A stretch of 64,000 nucleotides of DNA from the NCBI RefSeq assembly GCF_014837015.1, contig NZ_JACSPT010000004.1:1-64000 (forward strand), read 5' to 3'. Both the position numbers and the translations under genes were made by a program. This document shows positions 18,845 through 29,125 of the stretch, in pieces. The notes beneath the pieces were generated by a model. That model worked only from the letters and a program-made list of their open reading frames with translations. It did no database searches and was not told the DNA's origin. The stretch's first letter is position 1, and every line of letters begins with the position of its first letter. Source of the DNA: Acinetobacter pecorum (GTDB lineage Bacteria > Pseudomonadota > Gammaproteobacteria > Pseudomonadales > Moraxellaceae).

Positions 18845-19789
18845 ATGTCCAATCAATTGCCGGTCATCAATTTAATGGGGCCAACTGCAAGTGGCAAAAC
18901 TGCTTTGGCATGTGAGCTATATGAGCAAGGGAGTTTTGAGCTGATTTCGGTCGATTCTGCGCTGGTTTATCGGGAAATGGACATTGGTACTGCCAAGCCT
19001 TCTAAAGAGGAATTGGCGCGTTATCCGCATCACCTGATTGATATTATCAGTCCACTTGAAGTGTATTCTGCGGCCAACTTTGTTGAAGATGCTAGTCGTT
19101 TAATTGATGATATTCATGCCCGTGGTAAGACTCCGATTCTGGTCGGCGGAACCATGCTGTATTTTAAAGCTTTGCTCGAAGGTCTGTCAGATAATCTACC
19201 CAGTGCAGATTATGCTATACGGGCAGAGATTGAGGCGAAAGGTGAGCAGGAAGGTTGGGAAGCGGTTTATGCAGAATTATGTGCAGTCGATCCGATTGCC
19301 GGTGAAAAATTTAAGGTCAGTGACAAACAGCGCATTATTCGTGCTCTGGAAGTTTTTAAATTGACGGGAGAGCCGATTACAAAACTACAGGCAGAACAAC
19401 CTAAAAACTTACCATATCGTTACAGTTTCCATAATTATGCCCTTATGCCTGATCGGTTAGAATTACACGGGCGTATTCAACAACGTCTGGAAATTATGTG
19501 GGAAAGCGGTTTTTTAAATGAAGTTGCAAACTTAATTGAAAAATACGATTTTAATGAAAATTTACCTTCCATGCGTTCAGTGGGTTATCGACAAGCCATA
19601 GAATTTTTAAAAAATGGCGATAAAACCAAGCAAAAGCAACAGGAAATGGAGGATAAGGCTTTATTTGCCACACGACAACTTGCAAAACGTCAATATACGT
19701 GGTTAAGGTCTTTGCAAGAAAAGCATAAATTTACAACATATTTTACGCTACAGCAGGCTCAAGAAGACTTGCGAAACTGTCACGGATAA
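18845..19789 (+). CDS. miaA: tRNA dimethylallyltransferase MiaA
   Basis: A 314-residue MiaA. The P-loop GPTASGKT is at residues 12-19, followed by [28 protein letters not shown], and [14 protein letters not shown]. The C-terminal segment [14 protein letters not shown] contains the conserved tRNA-binding block. The enzyme adds the dimethylallyl group to A37 of tRNAs reading UNN codons. A GAGGAGAG site lies at the mutL stop, and only 6 bases separate the genes, so mutL-miaA are co-transcribed; hfq follows as in most gammaproteobacteria. Confidence 0.96.
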   Translation: MSNQLPVINLMGPTASGKTALACELYEQGSFELISVDSALVYREMDIGTAKPSKEELARYPHHLIDIISPLEVYSAANFVEDASRLIDDIHARGKTPILVGGTMLYFKALLEGLSDNLPSADYAIRAEIEAKGEQEGWEAVYAELCAVDPIAGEKFKVSDKQRIIRALEVFKLTGEPITKLQAEQPKNLPYRYSFHNYALMPDRLELHGRIQQRLEIMWESGFLNEVANLIEKYDFNENLPSMRSVGYRQAIEFLKNGDKTKQKQQEMEDKALFATRQLAKRQYTWLRSLQEKHKFTTYFTLQQAQEDLRNCHG

Positions 19790-19803
19790 AGCAAAATTTA
19801 GAG

Positions 19804-19850
19804 ACTATCTTTTTTATAATTTTTAATTGAAAAATAGAGATAGTTTTTGC
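19804..19850 (+). terminator. Possible weak terminator between miaA and hfq
   Basis: ACTATCT at 19804-19810 pairs with AGATAGT at 19838-19844, followed by a run of T. The 27-base A/T-rich loop makes it weak, so partial read-through into hfq is likely. Confidence 0.35.
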
Positions 19851-19879
19851 GCTGATTTTTAATTTTTTGGAGTTATAAC

Positions 19880-20329
19880 ATGTCTAAAGGTCAAACTTTG
19901 CAAGATCCATTCTTGAATTCTCTCCGTAAGGAACGTATCCCAGTATCTATCTTCTTGGTAAACGGTATTAAATTACAAGGTCATATCGAATCTTTTGACC
20001 AATACGTGGTTTTATTAAAAAACACAGTAAGCCAAATGGTTTATAAGCATGCAATTTCAACTGTAGTACCTGCACGTAATCCACGTCCTGCTGGTGCGCC
20101 TGCTGGTCCACAAGGTGCTGGTTTTGGCGGTCAAGGTGCTGCAGGTGGCTTTGGTGGCGGTCAGGGTGCTGGCTTCGGTGGTCAAGGTGGCTTCGGTGGC
20201 GGTCAAGGCGCTGGCTTCGGTGGTCAAGGTGGCTTCGGTGGTCAAGGTGGCTTCGGTGCCGGTCAAGGCGCTGGTTTTGATAACGATACTAAATTTGACG
20301 ACTCGTCAGAAGATGAAAACAATCGTTAA
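19880..20329 (+). CDS. hfq: RNA chaperone Hfq with glycine-rich C-terminal extension
   Basis: A 149-residue Hfq. The Sm fold occupies residues about 7-66, with Q8, the [12 protein letters not shown] helix, [19 protein letters not shown] and the YKH motif at 55-57 that contacts U-rich RNA. Residues 71-133 are almost only Gly, Gln, Phe and Ala in repeats such as GFGGQG; residues 134-149 are acidic ([13 protein letters not shown]). A long Gly-rich tail is typical of Acinetobacter Hfq; the acidic tip probably plays the autoinhibitory part it has in E. coli. A TTTGGAG site precedes the ATG. Confidence 0.97.
   Translation: MSKGQTLQDPFLNSLRKERIPVSIFLVNGIKLQGHIESFDQYVVLLKNTVSQMVYKHAISTVVPARNPRPAGAPAGPQGAGFGGQGAAGGFGGGQGAGFGGQGGFGGGQGAGFGGQGGFGGQGGFGAGQGAGFDNDTKFDDSSEDENNR
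20090..20278 (+). repeat. Tandem Gly/Gln/Phe-coding repeats in the hfq tail
   Basis: The DNA repeats units such as GGTCAAGGTGGCTTCGGTGG with small changes (GGTGGC, GGTGCC, GCTGGC). The near-identical copies make the region prone to slippage, so tail length is expected to vary between strains. Confidence 0.8.
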
Positions 20330-20347
20330 TCAAGTCTGAAAAATAAA

Positions 20348-20373
20348 AAAACCTCTCCTGGAGAGGTTTTTTT
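20348..20373 (+). terminator. Rho-independent terminator of hfq
   Basis: ACCTCTCC at 20351-20358 and GGAGAGGT at 20360-20367 form a GC-rich stem, flanked by AAAAAA and a run of T. It sits about 20 bases past the hfq stop. Confidence 0.88.
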
Positions 20374-20401
20374 ATATGTGCATGTTTCGAAAAGTTGAAT
20401 T

Positions 20402-20432
20402 AAAAAGCCAGCAATATATTGCTGGCTTTTTA
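20402..20432 (-). terminator. Rho-independent terminator of surA (bidirectional form)
   Basis: AAAAAGCCAGCAATA pairs with the mirrored TATTGCTGGCTTTTT on the other side of a tiny loop. It lies just downstream of surA on the minus strand; the symmetric A/T flanks allow function on both strands between the convergent hfq and surA. Confidence 0.85.
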
Positions 20433-20449
20433 TTAGTAGCTCAAGGAGC

Positions 20450-21757
20450 TTAACGGTTACGTTTAGGATCGAGTTGTGGGTCTTTAATTTCAACATAAGC
20501 GTTATTACGTATTTCACGTAACCAGCTGTCCAGCTCCGCATCAAATTGACGTTCACCTAATAATTGGCGGGCCATACGTTCCTGATATTCCTGTGTCATA
20601 TCTTGTTGACGTGTTTCACTCACTTGAAGAATATGCCATCCAAACTGGGATTGAAACGGTTTGCTAAACTGACCTACTGGGGTGCTTTTCATTTGCTGTT
20701 CAAATTCAGGCACCATTACTCCTGGGCTGACCCAACCCAAGCTTCCACCATCACGTGCCGAGCCAGGATCAGTAGAGAATGTTGAAGCTAGAACAGTAAA
20801 ATCCTCACCTTGTTTCAGGCGGTTATACAGACTATCAATCATCTGTTTGGCATTTTCTGGACTTACCACTTCAGAAGGTTGAATCAAAATATGCCGCGTC
20901 AAATACTGAGTAACAAGAGCTTTCTGTTCACCACCTTTACGTTCCAGAAGTTTTAGGACATGTACTCCATCGGCAACAGGAATCAGTTCAGAAGTCTGAC
21001 CCGGTTGCAGGGTGGTCACACGAGCAGCCAGTTCAGCCGGAATTTCTGACAGGTTTCTTACCCCCATGTCAGCAGCTTCGACTTTAATGCCACTCTTGCT
21101 GTATTTTTTGCTGATTGCCTGAATATCATTGCTGTTATTTAATTCTTGCTTTACCTGATTCGCAATCTGTTCAGCATTTGCACCGCTTATACGCATATGC
21201 AGCACATGCACCTGGTTGCCGAGCAAAGCCTGACCTTGTGGTGTATTCAGGAAGTTTTTAACATCTTGATCTGTAATTTGAATCCGTGAAGTCACAATTT
21301 GTTGACGTAAACGGTTTAGCGCCAGATCTTCAGCAATACGATTACGTAAAGAAGCATAGGTATTTGGTCCCATAGCATCCAGTTTTTGCTGGAAGGCTTC
21401 CAGAGTTGGTGAACCAGCATTACGGGCAACTTTCAGAACTGCTTCATTTAAGGCTTTTTCATCTGGACGAATGTTATAGCGTTTTACTTGCTCAAGCTGT
21501 GCTTGGCGAATAATGAGTTGTTCTAGGGCTTGCTGTTCAAGATATTGTTGTGGTGGAACTGTCTTTTTCTGTTTTTGCAGCTGATGTGAAATTTCGGCTA
21601 CACCTTGAGCTAGGTCACTACGCAGAATAACACTATTGTCGACTACAGCTACAACTTCATCTTTAGGTTGGGCAACAGCAAATGTCGTCATCGCTGAAGA
21701 AAGGCATAGCGCAAGAGCGGTTGCTTTAAAAATTTGTTTTAACTGTTTTGTCTTCAT
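20450..21757 (-). CDS. surA: Periplasmic chaperone/peptidyl-prolyl isomerase SurA
   Basis: A 435-residue SurA. A signal peptide occupies roughly residues 1-29 (MKTKQLKQIFKATALALCLS, then an AVA-Q cleavage region). The chaperone N-domain begins DEVVAVVDNSVILRSDL, and two parvulin domains follow; the second is clearest (GGSLGWVSPGVMVPEFE, FGWHILQVSE). SurA escorts outer-membrane proteins, including LptD. The ATG at 21757 shares its A with the lptD stop (TAATG), so translation of the two is coupled; a start at 21772 would overlap lptD further. Confidence 0.95.
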   Translation of the reverse strand: MKTKQLKQIFKATALALCLSSAMTTFAVAQPKDEVVAVVDNSVILRSDLAQGVAEISHQLQKQKKTVPPQQYLEQQALEQLIIRQAQLEQVKRYNIRPDEKALNEAVLKVARNAGSPTLEAFQQKLDAMGPNTYASLRNRIAEDLALNRLRQQIVTSRIQITDQDVKNFLNTPQGQALLGNQVHVLHMRISGANAEQIANQVKQELNNSNDIQAISKKYSKSGIKVEAADMGVRNLSEIPAELAARVTTLQPGQTSELIPVADGVHVLKLLERKGGEQKALVTQYLTRHILIQPSEVVSPENAKQMIDSLYNRLKQGEDFTVLASTFSTDPGSARDGGSLGWVSPGVMVPEFEQQMKSTPVGQFSKPFQSQFGWHILQVSETRQQDMTQEYQERMARQLLGERQFDAELDSWLREIRNNAYVEIKDPQLDPKRNR

Positions 21758-24210
21758 TAACGTTCTGTCCAAATTTGATTGATATTGTTAAAACCTAGAA
21801 TACGATTTTCTAGTAATGAGGCGAGTTTACTGCTTAACCCACCTAAGCCTTTCAGGCTGACTTCGGCCAAAATAGCTCGTTTAGGCTTGACGTTTGAATC
21901 ATTAACATCATCTAAGTCATTGTAATATGAGCGGCCATAAACAGATACTCCCCAGCAGCATGACTCATAGTTTACGCCAAGTAAATATTCACGTGCGACA
22001 CTATTGTTGAGATCAAACTGGGCATGTCCAACTAGACGCCAGTTGTTGGCAATCGGCTGGATAAATGAGCCAACGATCTGATCATAGCGTTCCTGACGGT
22101 CTGGAATATTTTTGCGGTAGAAATAGCCTAAGTTGTACAGGTTGCCTTGATCACCCGTGTAATAGACCTGCAAATCGCGTTCAGCATTATCACCATTTGA
22201 CATCCAGCTTGAGTTTAGATTTATATACACATTATTGGAGAGCTGGCTGGTGAGCTGGATCACTGGTCCGGTATGACTTTCACGATCAAATTCATCTGCA
22301 TCGCTTTCCAGTGTTACCCGGCGGTCTTCAAAAAAGAAACTCTGTCCGATACTGGCACGTAAACGCTCCAGCCCCTCTTCATTGAATAAGCTATAGCTGA
22401 GACCGAGGGAGGCAAAATTATTGTCTTCCAAACGGTCATTACCATAAAAACGGCGTGCACTAAATAACTGGTCGTAATTGATCGAAGCTACTACGGAATC
22501 AAAGTTAGGTTGATTCTGCTGGTTTTCATATGGCGAATAGGCATAGAAAAGGCGAGGCGTCAGGGTTTGTAGATAAGTTCCTTCTTTCTCAAAGATCAAG
22601 CCGGTATCCAGAGTGAACTGTGGAACTACAATTGAGCTGTTTTCACTAGATGCGCTACGGTTTTGGGTTTTTTCATCATAGAAGGTATTGATGTTACGTA
22701 ATGATGCTTTAGGGATGAAAAAAGACCAAGGGGTAAAATGGTTGTAACTTACAGAAAAGTCGTTATAAATCCGCGTACCACTTGGTTGATATACCTTTTC
22801 GTCATTTGAACCCGTATCAACAAAATTTTTCAGGTCTTTTTGGAAATAAGCCGTGTCATTTTTAAATTCATACTGTAATCCCAATGGATTACCAGTTTTA
22901 TAATGCACTAAAAGCTGAGGTAAACGTGCATAAGGACGATCTTCATCTGGAACAGAGGGATCAAGGGTCTGGAAATCTTCAACTTTAAATTGTGCTTTTA
23001 GGCCGGGAATACCATTTCTATAATTGACTTCCCAGGCACGGCGCAGGTTTAAATCACTTTTTGAGTTCGGGTTGTTATCCAGATCGGCAAAGAAATCTTT
23101 ATCTGACGCGTAGTTATATTCCAGATTGGTGGAAAACTGCTCGTTGATTTGCCAGGCATGCAAAAAGTGTAAGTCTTTACGGTCTCTATTGTCATAGCTT
23201 CTATCTGAAGGTAAATAGCCACCCCAGATCCGTCCTAATCCATAATCTTCAGTCAGATAGCGGAACTCGCCCTCCAGCATTAAACCACGGTCTCCAATAT
23301 AGCGCGGCGTGATTGTCGCATCATATTGTGGCGCTAAATTCAGATAAACAGGAACACCAAGTTCAAAACCACCATCATTGGTAAAGCCAAAAATCGGTGT
23401 CAGAATACCGGTAGTACGGCGATCATCAATCGGGAAATTAAAGTAAGGAACTGCTAATACTGGAACATCTTTAACATAAAGCTTGGTGTTTTTGGTCTCA
23501 CCACGTCCGGTTTCCTGATTAAGCTTGATCTTTTCTGCCTGAATTTTCCAGGTAGGTTTCTGATCAGGCGGGCAGGTGGAGTAAGTAGCATTTTCCAGCT
23601 CAAGAGTATTGTCTGAGGTCTTGGCAATTTTTTCAGCACGACCGTGAGCATGCTGCTGTTCTGCAATGTAGAAACTGTTATATAAATCACCCTGCTGGGT
23701 TTTTAAATTATAATTTATATCGTCACTTTGCGAGATTAATCCACCTTGCGCAAGTTGCACATTACCTTCTGCCTTGGCATAGGTCTGGCTCTGATCGATG
23801 GTGACTCGCTCTGCACGGATTTGACGGCCTTGCTGGTCAATTACCACATTTCCTTGCAGGAAAGAATCACCCGTCGGATCATAATATCCATAATCGGCGC
23901 TAATGGTTGAGGTAGCCTGATCTGGCGCAACGGTTTCTGCATCGGGGGCAATCGGAGTGACCCAGGCACCTTTACAGTAGGCAGAGCTTAAATATTTTCC
24001 CTGACGTTGCTGTGCTTCAGCAGAGGATTTGTCGACATAATATTGCGAGAAGAATGCTTCGCCTGGATAGGTCTCATTAATGCGCTGTTTAAGCTGTTCT
24101 GCATTTACATCGGACGAGACATTTGATGCAGCAAAGCTGGAGGCTGAGCTGCCACATAAAAGGGTTAAGATCGCAGTCGCTAGAGGATTTATTTTAAAGT
24201 GATGCTTCAT
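21757..24210 (-). CDS. lptD: LPS-assembly protein LptD
   Basis: A 817-residue outer-membrane protein. After a signal peptide (MKHHFKINPLATAILTLLCG...SFA) comes an OstA/LptA-like jellyroll domain (GDSFLQGNVVIDQQGRQIRA), then the beta-barrel. The cysteines expected for the LptD disulfides are present: one near residue 80 (YCKGAW), one in STCPPDQ, and an adjacent pair in ESCCWGVSVYGRS. LptD with LptE inserts LPS/LOS in the outer leaflet. I prefer the ATG at 24210 over 24219 because the signal peptide then has the usual MKHHF start. lptD-surA diverge from amgK-murU, the same order as in Pseudomonas. Confidence 0.95.
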   Translation of the reverse strand: MKHHFKINPLATAILTLLCGSSASSFAASNVSSDVNAEQLKQRINETYPGEAFFSQYYVDKSSAEAQQRQGKYLSSAYCKGAWVTPIAPDAETVAPDQATSTISADYGYYDPTGDSFLQGNVVIDQQGRQIRAERVTIDQSQTYAKAEGNVQLAQGGLISQSDDINYNLKTQQGDLYNSFYIAEQQHAHGRAEKIAKTSDNTLELENATYSTCPPDQKPTWKIQAEKIKLNQETGRGETKNTKLYVKDVPVLAVPYFNFPIDDRRTTGILTPIFGFTNDGGFELGVPVYLNLAPQYDATITPRYIGDRGLMLEGEFRYLTEDYGLGRIWGGYLPSDRSYDNRDRKDLHFLHAWQINEQFSTNLEYNYASDKDFFADLDNNPNSKSDLNLRRAWEVNYRNGIPGLKAQFKVEDFQTLDPSVPDEDRPYARLPQLLVHYKTGNPLGLQYEFKNDTAYFQKDLKNFVDTGSNDEKVYQPSGTRIYNDFSVSYNHFTPWSFFIPKASLRNINTFYDEKTQNRSASSENSSIVVPQFTLDTGLIFEKEGTYLQTLTPRLFYAYSPYENQQNQPNFDSVVASINYDQLFSARRFYGNDRLEDNNFASLGLSYSLFNEEGLERLRASIGQSFFFEDRRVTLESDADEFDRESHTGPVIQLTSQLSNNVYINLNSSWMSNGDNAERDLQVYYTGDQGNLYNLGYFYRKNIPDRQERYDQIVGSFIQPIANNWRLVGHAQFDLNNSVAREYLLGVNYESCCWGVSVYGRSYYNDLDDVNDSNVKPKRAILAEVSLKGLGGLSSKLASLLENRILGFNNINQIWTER

Positions 24211-24331
24211 TTGTCTCATTAACCAATCATGCTTTTATCGCAATTAATTATTGTCGCATCATAGAGAAAAAGTTGATAAGTAGCTACACTTAGCACTTTA
24301 AAAACTCAGCCTGTATTAGAATTAATTGCAA

Positions 24332-25345
24332 ATGAATACACAACGCGAACAATTGATACAATCTTGGATTGCCTCTGTACTCGGTTCAGATCAATTTGAA
24401 ACTCATTTTTTAGCAGGTGATGCCAGCTTTCGTCGTTATGCACGAATCAAGCTGAATAATAAAACATTTATGTTGATGGATGCACCACCAGAAAAAGAAG
24501 ATTGTGTGCCTTTTGTGACGATTGATGAATTTTTTGATGCTCATGGCGTGCGTGTTCCGCATATCGTCGCAAAAGATTTGAAGAATGGTTTTTTACTTCT
24601 GGAAGACTTTGGTGATGTCCTGCTGTCTAATCTGCTGAATGATGAGACTGTAGATGCCTATTATGAGCAAAGCTTTAAACAGCTGATTCAGCTGCAATCC
24701 ATTCCGGGAGAAGGGCAATTCCCCGCCTATTCTTATGAAAAGCTGATCTCGGAAATGGAGTTGCTGACCGACTGGATGCTGCCGGCTTTAAAGGTACAGC
24801 CCACAGAGGCAGAATCAGCCTTGATCAAGCGTACCTTTGCAATTCTGGCCAATGCTGCTTTGGCACAACCTCAGGTCATTGTGCATCGTGATTTTCATAG
24901 CCGGAATTTGATGAAAATCGAAAATGAAACCGAACTCGGTGTGATTGATTTTCAGGATGCCGTGATTGGTGCGGATACTTATGACCTGATTTCGATTACC
25001 CGTGATGCCTATGTGCAGTGGAATGCCGACCGTGTGTATCGCTGGTTCAAAAACTTTTATGACTTGTTGCCAGCATCTGCTAAAGAAGAGCGTGACTTTG
25101 AACAGTTTAAAAAAGATGCCGACATGATGGCGATTCAGCGTCATATCAAGATTTTAGGTATTTTTGTGCGTCTGTTTGAACGTGATGGCAAGTCAGGTTA
25201 TCTCAAGGATTTACCACGTGTAATGTGGTATCTGCTCGAAGAATCAAAAGCTTATACTGAACTTCAGCCATTCATGCAGTTTATCCGTGACCGAGTGATG
25301 CCGGCTTTTGAAGCCAAATATGGCTCATATGAGGTGGCTGCCTAA
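24332..25345 (+). CDS. amgK: N-acetylmuramate/N-acetylglucosamine kinase AmgK
   Basis: A 337-residue aminoglycoside-phosphotransferase-fold kinase. FLAGDASFRRYARI is the N-terminal start of the fold, VIVHRDFHSRNLMKI carries the catalytic Brenner motif, and LGVIDFQDAVIGADTYDL gives the metal-binding DFQD. Immediate linkage to murU identifies it as AmgK, which phosphorylates MurNAc at C1 in cell wall recycling and bypasses early MurA-dependent synthesis, a source of intrinsic fosfomycin tolerance in Pseudomonas. The ATG at 24332 is preferred to a TTG two codons upstream. The stop is followed directly by the murU ATG. Confidence 0.9.
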   Translation: MNTQREQLIQSWIASVLGSDQFETHFLAGDASFRRYARIKLNNKTFMLMDAPPEKEDCVPFVTIDEFFDAHGVRVPHIVAKDLKNGFLLLEDFGDVLLSNLLNDETVDAYYEQSFKQLIQLQSIPGEGQFPAYSYEKLISEMELLTDWMLPALKVQPTEAESALIKRTFAILANAALAQPQVIVHRDFHSRNLMKIENETELGVIDFQDAVIGADTYDLISITRDAYVQWNADRVYRWFKNFYDLLPASAKEERDFEQFKKDADMMAIQRHIKILGIFVRLFERDGKSGYLKDLPRVMWYLLEESKAYTELQPFMQFIRDRVMPAFEAKYGSYEVAA

Positions 25346-26035
<690 letters not shown>

Positions 26036-26120
26036 GTGAATATTCACTAAGCACTGCCTACTGTGCCAATATAGAGAAAACGGTATACTTCCACCTAACT
26101 TTTTCGAGCGTAGATTGTTT

Positions 26121-26753
26121 ATGCATATGTTTTTTCAAGAACTAAAGCAGGGTAGCCAGGCTTTGGGTTTAGAGCTATCTGACGAGGCTTTAAATTTATT
26201 ACTCAAGTATCAGGATGCTTTGGTGCTGTGGAACAAAGCATATAATCTGACCGCAATCCGTGATCCTAAGGAAATGCTGGTCAAGCATCTGCTCGACAGT
26301 CTGAGCATTCTGAAAGATTTACCAGCAGGCCGTTTGCTCGATATCGGTACGGGTGGTGGTATGCCGGGCATGATCATTGCTTTATGTCAGCCTGAACGCG
26401 AATGTGTATTGCTGGATTCGAATGGTAAAAAAATTCGTTTCCTGAAGCAGTTTATTGCTGACCTGAAATTAAAAAATGTCATTGCAGTACAAACCCGTGT
26501 AGAAAATGAAGACAGTATTAACGAGCTGGGCCAGTTTGATGTGATTACCAGTCGAGCATTCGCTTCATTGACCGATTTTGTCAATGCAGCTAAACCTTAT
26601 ATGCATGAGCAAACTATTATTGCTTCCATGAAAGGTTTAATCCCTGCAGATGAAGTGGCTGCATTAAAAGATGAATTTAGCTGTCAGATTATTGAACTGA
26701 AAGTTCCGCGCCTGGACGAACAACGTCATTTACTTCTATTAAAACGTATTTAA
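26121..26753 (+). CDS. rsmG: 16S rRNA (guanine527-N7)-methyltransferase RsmG
   Basis: A 210-residue RsmG (GidB). The N-terminal helical part includes YQDALVLWNKAYNLTAIRDP, followed by the SAM motif LLDIGTGGGMPGMIIAL and the FDVITSRAFASLTDF block, all hallmarks. The enzyme methylates G527 of 16S rRNA. A start at the TTG 26115 is possible, but ATG 26121 is preferred. Loss of this gene gives low-level streptomycin resistance in other bacteria. parA-parB follow, matching the rsmG-soj-spo0J order of Pseudomonas chromosomes. Confidence 0.95.
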   Translation: MHMFFQELKQGSQALGLELSDEALNLLLKYQDALVLWNKAYNLTAIRDPKEMLVKHLLDSLSILKDLPAGRLLDIGTGGGMPGMIIALCQPERECVLLDSNGKKIRFLKQFIADLKLKNVIAVQTRVENEDSINELGQFDVITSRAFASLTDFVNAAKPYMHEQTIIASMKGLIPADEVAALKDEFSCQIIELKVPRLDEQRHLLLLKRI

Positions 26754-26777
26754 AATTTTTGGAAAATCGGGGTCAAC

Positions 26778-27560
26778 ATGGCACAAATTATTGCGATTGC
26801 TAACCAGAAGGGTGGTGTCGGTAAAACCACAACCGCAGTAAATTTGGCGGCATCTTTAGCTGTGTTAAAAAAACGCGTTCTGCTGGTGGATATGGATTCT
26901 CAGGGCAACGCAACCATGGGGTCGGGAATTCAGAAAAATGACCTGCTGTATTCGGTCACGGATGTCTTGCTGGGTGAAGTGCCGATTGAAACGGCGATCT
27001 CTAAGGCGGAAGTTGGCTACAAGGTTCTGGGGGCCAACCGGGATCTGGCTGGGGTGGAGCTGGCAATTGCAGAACAGGAAGGGCGCGAGTTCATTTTGCG
27101 TGATGCATTGCAGGAAATTGAATCTGCATATGATTATATTATTGTTGACTGTGCGCCAAGTTTAAGCCTGATTACGGTGAATGCTTTGGCAGCCGTGGAT
27201 GGTGTGATCATTCCAATGCAATGTGAATACTATGCCCTGGAAGGTCTGGCAGATCTGACCCAGACCATCGACCGGATTCAGCAAGCACTTAATCCGGAGC
27301 TGCAGATTGTTGGGGTATTACGCACCATGTACGATGCACGCAATGCCTTGACCCGTGATGTATCTGAAGAACTGGAACAATATTTTGGTAAAAAACTGTA
27401 TGAAACCGTGATTCCACGAAATATACGTCTGGCTGAAGCGCCGGCGCACGGTTTGCCAGTGATTTATTTTGAAAAAAGCTCAAAGGGTGCAGTTGCCTAC
27501 TTAAATCTGGCAGCTGAAGTATTAAAGAAAAGCAAAGTGAAAAAAGGAAGTAAAGCATGA
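26778..27560 (+). CDS. parA: Chromosome partitioning ATPase ParA (Soj)
   Basis: A 260-residue ParA/MinD-family ATPase. The deviant Walker A KGGVGKTT is at residues 11-18, followed by VDMDSQGNATMGSG and IIVDCAPSLSLIT. It has no N-terminal DNA-binding extension, so it is the short chromosomal type. Location beside rsmG supports a chromosomal rather than plasmid system. Its stop overlaps the parB start (ATGA). Confidence 0.95.
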   Translation: MAQIIAIANQKGGVGKTTTAVNLAASLAVLKKRVLLVDMDSQGNATMGSGIQKNDLLYSVTDVLLGEVPIETAISKAEVGYKVLGANRDLAGVELAIAEQEGREFILRDALQEIESAYDYIIVDCAPSLSLITVNALAAVDGVIIPMQCEYYALEGLADLTQTIDRIQQALNPELQIVGVLRTMYDARNALTRDVSEELEQYFGKKLYETVIPRNIRLAEAPAHGLPVIYFEKSSKGAVAYLNLAAEVLKKSKVKKGSKA

Positions 27561-28444
27561 CCGTCAAGAAACGTGGACTCGCCAAAGGTCGTGGCTTGGA
27601 TGCCTTGCTGGGATCAATTCAAAAAGAAAAATTACAGATGGAAGCCCAAGGCATTGATCATGGTCAGCTGAAACAGATCGATGTAAACTTGCTCAAGCGC
27701 GGTGAATACCAGCCACGCCGTTATATTAACGAGCAGGATTTGCAGGAACTGGCGGCATCGATTGAAAAGCATGGCATCATGCAGCCAATTGTGATCCGAC
27801 CGGTTGATGATGAGCGCTATCCGTATGAAATTATTGCAGGTGAGCGTCGCTGGCGTGCGGCACAGTTAGCGGGTTTAACTGAAATTCCTGCGATTGTACG
27901 GGATCTGAATGATCAGGTTGCCATTGCACTGGCGCTGATTGAAAACATCCAGCGTCAAGATCTGAATCCGATTGATCAGGCGCTGGCCTTACAGCGTTTC
28001 CATGAAGAATTTGGCCTAAGCCATCAGGAAATTGCCGATACAGTGGGTAAAGCCCGCACAACAGTAAGTAACCTGCTTCGTTTGCTTAGCCTGGCTGAAG
28101 AAGTAAAAGACTTTATGCAGCAGGGTTTGCTGGATATGGGACATGCACGTGCGATCTTAACCTTAAAAGCTAAAGATCAGCTTAAAGTAGCGGATATTGT
28201 GATTGAAAAAAGTCTGTCTGTGCGCCAAACCGAGCAGTTAGTCCGCGATTTCAATACACCTAAACAAGAAAAAGTAAAAGAAGCAGTAGCACCAGATATT
28301 CAACAATTGACTCAGCGCCTTTCGGAGCGTTTCAGTGCAGATGTTAAAATTGACTATAACAAGCAAGGCAAAGGAAAACTGGTTATTAGCTATCACTCTT
28401 TAGAAGAACTTGATGGCATTCTGTCTATTTTAGAAGATGAATAA
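27557..28444 (+). CDS. parB: Chromosome partitioning protein ParB (Spo0J)
   Basis: A 295-residue ParB. A short N-terminal segment for ParA contact (KRGLAKGRGLDALLG) leads to the CTPase/ParB-box (YQPRRYINEQDLQELAASIE, ending GERRWRAAQLAG), then the helix-turn-helix SHQEIADTVGKARTTVSNLL, and a C-terminal dimerisation domain. It loads at parS sites and spreads as a CTP-driven clamp. I did not recognise a parS site in this window by eye. It overlaps parA by 4 bases. Confidence 0.95.
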   Translation: MTVKKRGLAKGRGLDALLGSIQKEKLQMEAQGIDHGQLKQIDVNLLKRGEYQPRRYINEQDLQELAASIEKHGIMQPIVIRPVDDERYPYEIIAGERRWRAAQLAGLTEIPAIVRDLNDQVAIALALIENIQRQDLNPIDQALALQRFHEEFGLSHQEIADTVGKARTTVSNLLRLLSLAEEVKDFMQQGLLDMGHARAILTLKAKDQLKVADIVIEKSLSVRQTEQLVRDFNTPKQEKVKEAVAPDIQQLTQRLSERFSADVKIDYNKQGKGKLVISYHSLEELDGILSILEDE

Positions 28445-28476
28445 ATTTATCTATTTTTTATTGGGGAATAAATTAG

Positions 28477-29115
28477 ATGTGGGAATTGGTTAAAGCAGGT
28501 GGCTGGCTCATGCTGCCACTGGTCTTGTGTTCTATCTTTATGCTGGCGATTTCGATCGAACGCCTGATTCGCCTGAAAAAGAACGCAGTACTTCCGTTGA
28601 CTCTGTTAATGGGTTCGTCGCAAAATGCTGCACAAGTCATGCAAAAAATGAATCAAAGTGCGGCCTTAAAGCGTAGTACTTTGGGTCGGGTATTTACCGC
28701 AGGTTATGCGACTAAACAGCAGGGTGAGCAGTATGCTCGCGCGCAGATGGAAGTAGTGGCTTCACAGGAAATCGGGTATCTGGAAAAAAATATTAATTTT
28801 CTGGGTACGCTGAGTGCAGTTGCACCCTTACTCGGTTTGTTGGGGACTGTACTTGGGATTATTGAATCTTTCCTGATGATCGATGTGGGAACTGGAAGTG
28901 ATCCGGTCTTGATGATGCCCGGTATTTCCAAGGCTTTAATTACCACAGCAGCCGGTATGCTGATTGCAATTCCTGCACTGTTTGCGCACCGTTATTTTCA
29001 GCGTCTTGTTCAGGAATATGTGGCTGAACTTGAGCAGCAAGCGACTTTGTTTCATGCGGATCTTTTTTATCGCAATCATGCAGATATAGACCAAGACATG
29101 CAAAAAGCCAGCTAG
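28477..29115 (+). CDS. exbB: MotA/TolQ/ExbB proton channel family protein
   Basis: A 212-residue ExbB/TolQ-type inner-membrane protein. The first membrane segment is GGWLMLPLVLCSIFMLAIS; the conserved C-terminal pair follows (FLGTLSAVAPLLGLLGTVLG and MMPGISKALITTAAGMLIAI). Together with the next gene it forms a proton-driven energy transducer. Position before msbA-lpxK-kdsB matches the Pseudomonas exbB2/exbD2-lpxK-kdsB block, so its client may differ from the TonB system used for iron uptake. Confidence 0.88.
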   Translation: MWELVKAGGWLMLPLVLCSIFMLAISIERLIRLKKNAVLPLTLLMGSSQNAAQVMQKMNQSAALKRSTLGRVFTAGYATKQQGEQYARAQMEVVASQEIGYLEKNINFLGTLSAVAPLLGLLGTVLGIIESFLMIDVGTGSDPVLMMPGISKALITTAAGMLIAIPALFAHRYFQRLVQEYVAELEQQATLFHADLFYRNHADIDQDMQKAS

Positions 29116-29125
29116 GAGGCGGATG

